Below, piece by piece: positions 1 through 6,823 of a stretch of 8,091 nt of DNA. Within the stretch, counting starts at the first letter, position 1. Each line of letters starts with the position of its first letter. The stretch comes from JBDTMC01 sp039934475 (lineage in GTDB: Bacteria; Acidobacteriota; Terriglobia; Bryobacterales; Bryobacteraceae). The notes under the pieces were generated by a model. That model saw only the letters and a program-made list of their open reading frames with translations. It was not told the DNA's origin and did not search any database. The stretch covers positions 1 to 8,091 of the forward strand of contig JBDTMC010000363.1 of NCBI GenBank assembly GCA_039934475.1, in the 5' to 3' direction. The position numbers and the translations under genes were made by a program.

Positions 1-459
1 AATTTCGCCGTACTGGTTGCCTTGCTTGGCTATCTTGTCGCTAAGAACGCCCCCGCTTTCTTTGCCAGCCGGACCAGCGAGATCCAGAAGGGCATTGCTG
101 AGGCCACGGCTTTAAAACAGAAGGCCGACGCGCAGGCGCGCGAGATGGAACAGCGCCTCGCAGGTCTTGATGCCCAGATCGATAAGATGCGCACTGAGGC
201 CAGTCACGAGTTGCACGCCGAAGGCGCTCGGATTCAGGCGGAGACCGCACAATTGCTGGCCAAGATCCATTCCCAGGCGGAGCAGGACATCACCTCCGCG
301 GGCAAGGCGGCGCGCCAGGCCTTGAAGACCCATGCGGCGGCCCTCGCCATCGAGTTGGCGGAATCGAAGCTTCGCGCCCGGCTAACCACCGACGGACAAA
401 ACACACTTGTGGACGCGTTTGTGATCGACCTGCGGGCTACGCGGACCGAGGTCAATTAA
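1..459 (+). CDS. atpF: F-type ATP synthase subunit b, partial (5' end outside window)
   Basis: Subunit b is the peripheral-stalk protein that holds the F1 head static against the membrane a subunit. The frame is open from base 1, so the 152 visible residues lack the N-terminus; a TTG at 22 is inside the gene and is not the start. Visible residues 1-16 (NFAVLVALLGYLVAKN) are the end of the single membrane helix. They are followed by a short hinge and then a long, highly charged, Ala/Gln/Glu-rich helical stretch with almost no glycine or proline, as expected for the dimeric coiled-coil stalk. The C-terminal part (about 105-152) contains an AIELAESKLRARLT segment typical of the delta-binding end of b. 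The gene ends with TAA at 457-459, one base before atpH, implying translational coupling. Identification rests on this architecture plus its position upstream of atpH-A-G-D-C; subunit b is poorly conserved in sequence. It could be a b' paralogue if a second copy lies upstream. Confidence 0.93.
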   Translation, partial: NFAVLVALLGYLVAKNAPAFFASRTSEIQKGIAEATALKQKADAQAREMEQRLAGLDAQIDKMRTEASHELHAEGARIQAETAQLLAKIHSQAEQDITSAGKAARQALKTHAAALAIELAESKLRARLTTDGQNTLVDAFVIDLRATRTEVN

Positions 460-460
460 G

Positions 461-1012
461 ATGTCACTCGCCGTCGCCACTCGCTACGCGCAGGCCCTTG
501 TGGCCATCGCCGTAGACCCGAAGAATCAGTTGGACGCAACCCTCGTCGTAGGGAATCTGAAAGACTTTGAGGCCGCTATCGCCTCCTCTCCGGATTTGCA
601 CAAGGTGTTGGAATCCCCGGCCGTGGCCAACGTGCGTAAGCGCGCCGTCGTGGCCAAGTTGGCTGTCCCCCTGGAACTCCAGCCGCTGGTGGTGAAGTTT
701 TTGTATGTGGTGATCGACCATCGGCGGGTGCCTTTACTCGGCGAAATTCGCCGGTCCTTTGAGACTCTGCTTGACGAACGCTTAGGCGTGGTCCGTGCCG
801 ATGTCGCCTCCGCCCTTCCTTTGGATGACAGCCAGCGGGTGACGCTGGCGGCTGAGTTGACCCACCTGACCGGGAAGCAAGTGCGGTGTGAGTTTAGCGT
901 GGATGGGGATTTAGTGGGCGGCGTGAGCGCGCGCATCGGCTCCACGATTTACGACGGCTCCGTGCGAGGCCGCCTGGCTGCCCTGCGGCGCCAGTTGGCT
1001 GCCGAGGCCTAA
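461..1012 (+). CDS. atpH: F-type ATP synthase subunit delta
   Basis: Delta (OSCP homologue) caps the top of the alpha3beta3 hexamer and ties it to subunit b. The product is 183 residues, close to the usual family length of about 180. The N-terminal helical domain opens with AVATRYAQAL (residues 4-13), the standard start of delta proteins, and a central helical part contains FLYVVIDHRRVPLL (80-93). The conserved C-terminal OSCP signature is at about 150-176 (DLVGGVSARIGSTIYDGSVR and following, then LAALRRQL). The ATG at 461 is one base after the atpF stop; a GAGG at 448-451, inside the atpF 3' end, is a suitably spaced Shine-Dalgarno, so translation is probably coupled to atpF. The stop TAA is followed by 43 nt before atpA. 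No truncation or frameshift is visible. Confidence 0.96.
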   Translation: MSLAVATRYAQALVAIAVDPKNQLDATLVVGNLKDFEAAIASSPDLHKVLESPAVANVRKRAVVAKLAVPLELQPLVVKFLYVVIDHRRVPLLGEIRRSFETLLDERLGVVRADVASALPLDDSQRVTLAAELTHLTGKQVRCEFSVDGDLVGGVSARIGSTIYDGSVRGRLAALRRQLAAEA

Positions 1013-1055
1013 AAGAGCCGCACGCTACGGAAGATCAGAAGAGGAAAACGACTTT

Positions 1056-2594
<1,539 letters not shown>

Positions 2595-2598
2595 GCGC

Positions 2599-2604
2599 GG
2601 GGGA
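2599..2604 (+). promoter_or_regulatory. Ribosome binding site that fixes the atpG start
   Basis: A G-rich GGGGGA just after the atpA stop lies 3 nt before the ATG at 2608. The reading frame could be extended upstream to a GTG at 2557, which would overlap atpA and add 17 residues (MWPNIKPRW, an Arg run and GGT). That addition is out-of-frame atpA sequence with no gamma-like character, while the protein from 2608 begins MPSLIDIRRRIRS exactly as gamma subunits do. I therefore place the start at 2608. Confidence 0.75.
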
Positions 2605-2607
2605 ACC

Positions 2608-3471
2608 ATGCCGAGTCTGATTGACATCCGGCGGCGGATCCGCAGCGTCAAGAACACGCAGCAGATCACCAAGGCGATGAAGATGGTCTCCGCGGCGCGC
2701 CTGCGCCGGGCCCAGGAGCGAGTCATCGCCAGCCGTCCTTACGCAGCGATGCTGCGTCAGATGCTCACCAACGTCGCCGCCGCGGCCGCCGCCGATGAGC
2801 GCGTGGCCGGGCATCCTCTGCTCGCCCAGCGGCCGGAGAAGCGCATCCAGTTGATTCTAGTCACTGCCGACCGCGGTTTGGCCGGCGCCTTCAACACCAA
2901 CCTCATTAAGGGCGCGCAGCAGTTTGTCCTCGAGCACCCCGGCGCCAAAGTGGAAATGGAACTGGTGGGCCGCAAGGGCCGCGACTTCTTCCGCAAGCGC
3001 GAAGCGTTGGTCACCGGAGAGTACGTCGGCAACACCGAGAAGGTGACCTACGGCGACGCCAAGGGAATCGCGCAGAAGGTGATGAAGCGTTTCGCCGATG
3101 AGGAGATCGATTCCGTTTGGCTCGTCTTCAACGAGTTCAAGAGTGTCATTGCGCAGAAGCTGATTGTGGCGCGTGTGTTGCCTATGGCGCTGCCGCAAGC
3201 CGGCGCGACAACCACGGAATACATCTTTGAACAACCGCCGTTACAGCTGCTCGAAAGCCTGTTGCCGCGCTACATCGAAATTGAAATCTACCGCTCGCTG
3301 CTGGAATCGGCGGCGGCGCAGAATGCCGCGCGCATGACGGCAATGGAGTCGGCAACCTCCAACGCCGGCGATATGATCGACCGCCTCACGCTCTACATGA
3401 ACCGCGTCCGGCAGGCTAGCATCACGCGCGAAATTATTGAAGTTGTCAGTGGGGCCTCCGCCCTGGAGTAA
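2608..3471 (+). CDS. atpG: F-type ATP synthase subunit gamma
   Basis: Gamma is the central rotor shaft that rotates inside alpha3beta3 and connects it to the c-ring with epsilon. The product from ATG 2608 is 287 residues, typical for bacteria. The N-terminal shaft helix begins SLIDIRRRIRSVKNTQQITK (residues 3-22), continuing AMKMVSAARLRRAQ; this is one half of the antiparallel coiled coil. The Rossmann-like middle domain includes LILVTADRGLAGAFNTNLIK (82-101) and VWLVFNEFKSVIAQ (170-183). The C-terminal shaft helix carries the family signature ITREIIEVVSGASAL at 272-286, which fits the gamma PROSITE pattern (I-T-x-E...E...G-A). It lies 13 nt after atpA and 9 nt before atpD. The longer frame starting at GTG 2557 is rejected because the extra residues are unlike any gamma N-terminus. 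Confidence 0.98.
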   Translation: MPSLIDIRRRIRSVKNTQQITKAMKMVSAARLRRAQERVIASRPYAAMLRQMLTNVAAAAAADERVAGHPLLAQRPEKRIQLILVTADRGLAGAFNTNLIKGAQQFVLEHPGAKVEMELVGRKGRDFFRKREALVTGEYVGNTEKVTYGDAKGIAQKVMKRFADEEIDSVWLVFNEFKSVIAQKLIVARVLPMALPQAGATTTEYIFEQPPLQLLESLLPRYIEIEIYRSLLESAAAQNAARMTAMESATSNAGDMIDRLTLYMNRVRQASITREIIEVVSGASALE

Positions 3472-3480
3472 GAGAGATTC

Positions 3481-4938
3481 ATGGCTACCGAAACCAGTAC
3501 CCAAGCGATCGGCAAGATCATTCAGATCTCCGGACCGGCCATCGACATGGCGTTTGAAGAAGGCCACATCCCGGTCATTAACACCGCTATTCGTGTCGTT
3601 AGCGAGGGGTTCAACGTTCCCACGCCGATCGACATCATTTGCGAAGTGGCGCAGCACATCGGCGAAGGCCGCGTTCGCACCATCGCGCTCCAGCCCACCG
3701 AAGGCTTGGTGCGCGGCATGAAGGCGATCAGCCTCGGCGTGCCTGTGTCGGTGCCAGTGGGCCGGCAGACGCTGGGCCGCGTGTTGAACGTGATTGGGGA
3801 GCCCGTGGACAACATGGGCCCCGTCCTCACGGAGAAACGCTATCCCATCCATCGCCCTGCGCCGAGCTTTGAAGAGCAATCGACCAGCGCGCAGATGCTG
3901 GAGACGGGTATCAAAGTCGTCGACCTCCTGGAGCCCTACCTACGCGGCGGCAAGATCGGTTTATTCGGCGGCGCCGGCGTCGGCAAGACCGTCGTCATCA
4001 TGGAGCTGATCAACAACATCGCCCTCAAGCATGGCGGCGTGTCGGTGTTTGCCGGCGTGGGGGAACGAACTCGCGAAGGCAACGATTTGTGGCTCGAAAT
4101 GCAGGAGTCGGGCATTCTCGATCCTACCGATTGGACCAAGTCGAAGGTGGCGTTGATCTACGGGCAGATGACGGAGCCCCCCGGGGCGCGCCTGCGCGTC
4201 GGCCTCACCGGTCTCACGGTGGCCGAGTACTTCCGCGATGAAGAGGGCCAGGACGTGCTGCTCTTCATCGACAACATCTTCCGCTTCACGCAAGCCGGTT
4301 CGGAAGTGTCGGCGCTGCTCGGCCGCATGCCAAGCGCCGTCGGTTACCAGCCCAACCTCGCCACCGAGATGGGCGAGTTGCAGGAACGCATCACCTCCAC
4401 CCGCAAGGGTTCGGTAACTTCGGTGCAGGCCATCTATGTGCCCGCCGACGACTATACCGATCCCGCTCCCGCCACCACCTTCGCCCACTTGGACGCCACC
4501 ACTCAGCTGGACCGTGCCATTTCCGAGTTGGGTATCTACCCGGCGGTGAATCCGCTCACCTCCACCAGCCGTATCCTCGACCCGCTCATTCTGGGTGAGG
4601 AGCACTACAACACCGCCCAAGCCGTGAAGCAGGTGCTGCAGCGCTACAAGGAATTGCAGGACATCATCGCGATTCTCGGTATCGACGAGCTGTCTGACGA
4701 AGACAAGCAAGCCGTTGCCCGCGCGCGCAAGATCCAAAAATTTCTGTCGCAGCCGTTCTTCGTCGCCGAACAGTTCACCGGTTTCAAGGGCAAATACGTG
4801 AAGCTGGCGGATTCGATCAAGGGCTTCAAGGAAATCGTTGACGGCAAACACGACGACATTCCGGAGCAGGCATTCTACATGCAAGGCACCATCGAGGATG
4901 TTCTCGAGCGGTCTGAGCAGATGAAGAAGACCCTGTAG
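3481..4938 (+). CDS. atpD: F-type ATP synthase subunit beta
   Basis: Beta carries the three catalytic ATP synthesis/hydrolysis sites. The product is 485 residues, slightly longer than E. coli beta. A beta-barrel domain fills the first 85 residues. The catalytic domain has Walker A GGAGVGKT at 163-170, GVGERTREGNDL at 192-203 with the catalytic glutamate (E195), and Walker B LLFIDNIFRFTQAG at 260-273. The ATPase signature is PAVNPLTSTSR at 354-364, with Asn where Asp is commoner; the PROSITE pattern permits this. The catch loop that contacts gamma is DELSDED at 402-408, a conservative variant of DELSEED. The C-terminal helical domain continues to the stop. Start ATG 3481 is preceded by GGAG at 3465-3468 overlapping the atpG stop region, and a weaker AGAGAG closer in. 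The protein start MATETSTQAIGKIIQISGP is typical. Spacing to atpC is 12 nt. No lesions are visible. Confidence 0.99.
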   Translation: MATETSTQAIGKIIQISGPAIDMAFEEGHIPVINTAIRVVSEGFNVPTPIDIICEVAQHIGEGRVRTIALQPTEGLVRGMKAISLGVPVSVPVGRQTLGRVLNVIGEPVDNMGPVLTEKRYPIHRPAPSFEEQSTSAQMLETGIKVVDLLEPYLRGGKIGLFGGAGVGKTVVIMELINNIALKHGGVSVFAGVGERTREGNDLWLEMQESGILDPTDWTKSKVALIYGQMTEPPGARLRVGLTGLTVAEYFRDEEGQDVLLFIDNIFRFTQAGSEVSALLGRMPSAVGYQPNLATEMGELQERITSTRKGSVTSVQAIYVPADDYTDPAPATTFAHLDATTQLDRAISELGIYPAVNPLTSTSRILDPLILGEEHYNTAQAVKQVLQRYKELQDIIAILGIDELSDEDKQAVARARKIQKFLSQPFFVAEQFTGFKGKYVKLADSIKGFKEIVDGKHDDIPEQAFYMQGTIEDVLERSEQMKKTL

Positions 4939-4950
4939 AGAGCCCCAGCC

Positions 4951-5349
4951 ATGCTATTGGAGATCTCCACGCCCGAACGCCTCCTGGTGAGAGAACAGGT
5001 CACCGAAGTACAAGTGCCAGGGGCCAACGGCTATCTGGGCATTCTGCCGCAACACGCCCCGCTGCTGAGTGAACTCGGCTGCGGGGAGATGTGGTATGTG
5101 ACGGAGGCCGGCGCGAAGCGAGTGCTGGCCGTCTCGCACGGGTTCCTGGAAGTGCAGCCTGACCACGTGCGCATCCTGGCCGACCGCGCCGAGAACGCCG
5201 ACGAAATCGACGCCGCCCGCGCGGAAGGGGCTTTGAAACGCGCCAATGAGCGAATCCTTAACCCGCTTCCCGGTGTAGATGTGGCCCGCGCTCTGAGCGC
5301 CTTCGAACGGGCGCAGGCGCGCCTGGCCGTGGCTAAGGCTGCCCGCTAG
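4951..5349 (+). CDS. atpC: F-type ATP synthase subunit epsilon
   Basis: Epsilon sits at the base of gamma and contacts the c-ring; in many bacteria its C-terminal helices act as a brake on ATP hydrolysis. The product is 132 residues, a normal full-length form. The N-terminal beta-sandwich (1-80) includes ISTPERLL (5-12), the very conserved PGANGYLGILPQHAPLL (23-39) and GFLEVQPDHVRILAD (64-78). The C-terminal helical hairpin (about 84-132) is complete. It contains IDAARA at 86-91, matching the I(L)DxxRA motif that binds ATP in thermophilic Bacillus epsilon, so ATP sensing by epsilon is possible here; that is inference. No strong Shine-Dalgarno is seen in the 12-nt gap after atpD, suggesting coupling or a weak site, which suits a single-copy subunit. 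It is the last gene of the operon, and its 3' end overlaps convergently by 17 nt with the proposed read-through frame of the short - strand gene. Confidence 0.97.
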   Translation: MLLEISTPERLLVREQVTEVQVPGANGYLGILPQHAPLLSELGCGEMWYVTEAGAKRVLAVSHGFLEVQPDHVRILADRAENADEIDAARAEGALKRANERILNPLPGVDVARALSAFERAQARLAVAKAAR

Positions 5350-5503
5350 AACCGCTCCCGTCCCGCTCCGTCTTCCCTTTACGTCGAACCTCGACGTCGC
5401 AAGTATTCGACGCTCAAGTCGGCACGCCCAAGCGCGGTAGAATCCACCGCTGCAGGACATACCATGCGCCGATAATCACAACGAATTGAAGCCATCCGGG
5501 CAT
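5333..5503 (-). CDS. Proposed small membrane selenoprotein (in-frame UGA read as Sec)
   Basis: No assigned family name. Starting at ATG 5503-5501, 29 codons encode a hydrophobic, Trp-rich helix (WLQFVVIIGAWYVLQRWIL, residues 4-22), then PRLGVPT (23-29). Codon 30 is TGA (5416-5414). The same frame continues for 26 codons, giving ASNTC and then a basic, hydrophilic tail (VRRKGK and a Gly/Ser-rich end) to TAG at 5335-5333. If TGA is decoded as selenocysteine the protein has 56 residues with Sec30 and Cys35, a U-x4-C pair just after a single membrane helix. Positive charges follow the helix (R19, R24, R40, R41, K42), predicting N-out/C-in, with the redox pair on the cytoplasmic side. An AGGAG Shine-Dalgarno with 8-nt spacing supports real translation, and a SECIS-like hairpin follows the TGA. 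The gene is 63 nt downstream of the PD40 gene on the same strand and overlaps the atpC 3' end by 17 nt. Alternative: a 29-residue protein stopping at TGA. A tBLASTn for Cys-containing homologues would decide. Confidence 0.6.
5381..5397 (-). promoter_or_regulatory. Candidate bacterial SECIS element (hairpin after the in-frame UGA)
   Basis: Read on the - strand this is a perfect 7-bp stem, ACGTCGA / TCGACGT, closed by loop GGT. The loop begins after exactly 23 nt from the TGA at 5416-5414. Published bacterial SECIS criteria are a 3-14 nt apical loop with a G in its first two positions, an upper stem of 4-16 bp, and 16-37 nt between UGA and loop; all are met. If the closing A-U pair is open, the apical sequence AGGUU resembles the AGGUCU loop of the E. 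coli fdhF SECIS. A weak lower pairing CUU (5403-5401) with AAG (5379-5377) is possible. No T-run follows on either strand, which argues against an intrinsic terminator. SelB binding is inferred, not shown. Confidence 0.58.
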
Positions 5504-5511
5504 GTGCGCTG

Positions 5512-5516
5512 CTCCT
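5512..5516 (-). promoter_or_regulatory. Shine-Dalgarno of the small Sec-type gene
   Basis: AGGAG on the - strand, 8 nt before the ATG at 5503. It is a near-ideal ribosome binding site in a stretch that would otherwise look like plain intergenic sequence, and it decides the start of the short gene. An upstream TAGAAT (5522-5517) looks like a -10 box but touches the Shine-Dalgarno, so it cannot drive a transcript that keeps this site. Confidence 0.7.
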
Positions 5517-5566
5517 ATTCTACGTGATGCCGGCGCACCGTATGAGGTGACAGATCCCGCCGCCGG

Positions 5567-6664
5567 CTAATACGCGAATTTCAAGACGGCCATGGCGTAG
5601 AACATCGAATTGTCGGCTTGTACTTGTTCCAGGCTGCCGAAGATGGTAGTCGCTGTGGACCCAAAGTCGAAGTCCGCCGCCACCAACCCAAACGGGTAAA
5701 ACTCCGGCGCGGACGGATCGTTGTAGTACGTCAGCCTCACCTTATTGCTGCCGTCCAGGTTCATCGACCAATAGTCCAGAAACGGCACGAAGTACGATCG
5801 GGGGATCGTGATATCGGCGCTTGAACCATAGATGATTCTGGAGCCATCCGGGGCGAAGTGAGCATGTTCGTTCCACACGCCGGTGCCGGTGTTGGTGAGA
5901 TTGCTCAGAACCCCCGTCACCAGATTGTACGTAAACACATTCAGCGTCTGCGTGCTGGCTGCTCCTTGCGAGAAGATAATGCTGCTGCCATCCGGGCTGT
6001 AGCCGAATGTCTCATAGAACGTGTTGGTTCCAAACGGTTGATAGTTGCTGTAATTCGTCAGCGACGGCACTCCGTTAGTCCACACGAGGTTGGCAAACGT
6101 GATCGTCCACTGCTGATCCGGTCCACGATAATCGATCTTGCGCGCGAAGACGATCTTGTTGCCGGAAGGGTTGAAGTGGGCATGTAGCAAACCCTGGCCC
6201 GCCACGACGCTGGTAAGTTTCCACATCTGCGAGCCGTCGGATGTCATCAGCCACAGGTTGTTGTTGGTCCCGTAGCCGGGGTTGGTGACACGATACGTGA
6301 TCGGCACCCAACCGGAGGGAAGGATGTCAAGCGACGTATCCGTTGCTTGGAACAGAATATACTTGCCGTTGGGATGCCAAACCGGGTTACCGTTGTGGGC
6401 ATTAGTGACCAGCGGATTGCTGCAAGTGAGACAGCGGATATTGGACCCGTCCGGACGCATCGTGTAGGTGTCAAAGAATCCGTCGGGCCCCGTCTTATCG
6501 TAAGTCAAGATCCCCAAAGTCCGGGAATAGTCTACTCGGGCACCAGGGTTTAGAATAGTCGATGAAATCAGGTGAGTTTGTGCCGTCAATATCTGACCGG
6601 CGGCACCAAGCAAACCGGCAATTACCAGTGGCAGCGTAACCCCGCCATTCCATTGTTGTCTCAT
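5567..6664 (-). CDS. Exported TolB-like PD40 beta-propeller protein, function unknown
   Basis: The product is 365 residues. The N-terminus has a charged start (MRQQW), a hydrophobic stretch at about 9-26 (VTLPLVIAGLLGAAG) and an AQT region near 28-30, so a Sec signal peptide is likely and the mature protein would be periplasmic or secreted. The rest consists of repeated blades: PVWHPNGKYILF (94-105), HAHFNPSGNKIVF (161-173), TFGYSPDGSSIIF (219-231) and HAHFAPDGSRIIY (267-279). These are PD40 (WD40-like) strands. Between them are matching blade edges MRPDGSNIRCLT (69-80), MTSDGSQMWKLT (140-151) and MNLDGSNKVRLT (301-312). This is the TolB C-terminal propeller fold without the TolB N-terminal domain. 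No catalytic domain is fused, so a binding or scaffold role is likely but the ligand is unknown. A CLTC pair sits at 78-81. Start ATG 6664 has a strong Shine-Dalgarno; stop is TAG. Such propellers are common in Acidobacteriota, which fits the proposed host. Confidence 0.87.
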   Translation of the reverse strand: MRQQWNGGVTLPLVIAGLLGAAGQILTAQTHLISSTILNPGARVDYSRTLGILTYDKTGPDGFFDTYTMRPDGSNIRCLTCSNPLVTNAHNGNPVWHPNGKYILFQATDTSLDILPSGWVPITYRVTNPGYGTNNNLWLMTSDGSQMWKLTSVVAGQGLLHAHFNPSGNKIVFARKIDYRGPDQQWTITFANLVWTNGVPSLTNYSNYQPFGTNTFYETFGYSPDGSSIIFSQGAASTQTLNVFTYNLVTGVLSNLTNTGTGVWNEHAHFAPDGSRIIYGSSADITIPRSYFVPFLDYWSMNLDGSNKVRLTYYNDPSAPEFYPFGLVAADFDFGSTATTIFGSLEQVQADNSMFYAMAVLKFAY

Positions 6665-6670
6665 AAAGTC

Positions 6671-6679
6671 TTCCTCTCC
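6671..6679 (-). promoter_or_regulatory. Shine-Dalgarno of the PD40 propeller gene
   Basis: GGAGAGGAA on the - strand, 6 nt before the ATG at 6664. It confirms the start and places the signal peptide at the true N-terminus. The 159-nt gap upstream (6665-6823) should hold this gene's promoter, but I see no convincing -35/-10 pair. The only structure noted is a 5-bp hairpin, TCGGG/CCCGA, at 6703-6716. Confidence 0.7.
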
Positions 6680-6823
6680 GCGAAAGAGATGTTGTGATAG
6701 ATTCGGGCTTCCCCGACTGTAAGGGTATTAACAGAATAGTACGCATAGTGCTCACTGGGGAAGATGATTTCTCGAAGTCCTCGCCTTTTGTACTAGCCGA
6801 CACAAATCCCAGACGAAGCCACG

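Noticed and set aside
3961..4884. 307-codon open frame on the - strand opposite atpD
   Set aside because: It is a codon-bias shadow of a certain gene, His/Gly/Val-rich with no recognisable fold or ribosome site.
5381..5397. Hairpin as intrinsic terminator of the atp operon
   Set aside because: The stem is good but is followed by CGCAAGTATT on the + strand and AAAGGGAAG on the - strand; there is no T-run in either direction. The SECIS reading fits better.
5517..5522. TAGAAT on the - strand as a -10 promoter box
   Set aside because: It abuts the AGGAG ribosome site, so transcription would start after that site, and no -35 is seen at the right spacing.
5529..5567. GCCGGCG/CGCCGGC inverted repeat at the PD40 stop codon as a terminator
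   Set aside because: The arms are 7 bp but the loop is 25 nt, no T-run follows, and GCCGGC words are frequent by chance in GC-rich DNA.
6703..6716. TCGGG/CCCGA 5-bp hairpin in the PD40 leader as a riboregulator
   Set aside because: Too short and isolated; no conserved aptamer or terminator/anti-terminator arrangement is visible around it.
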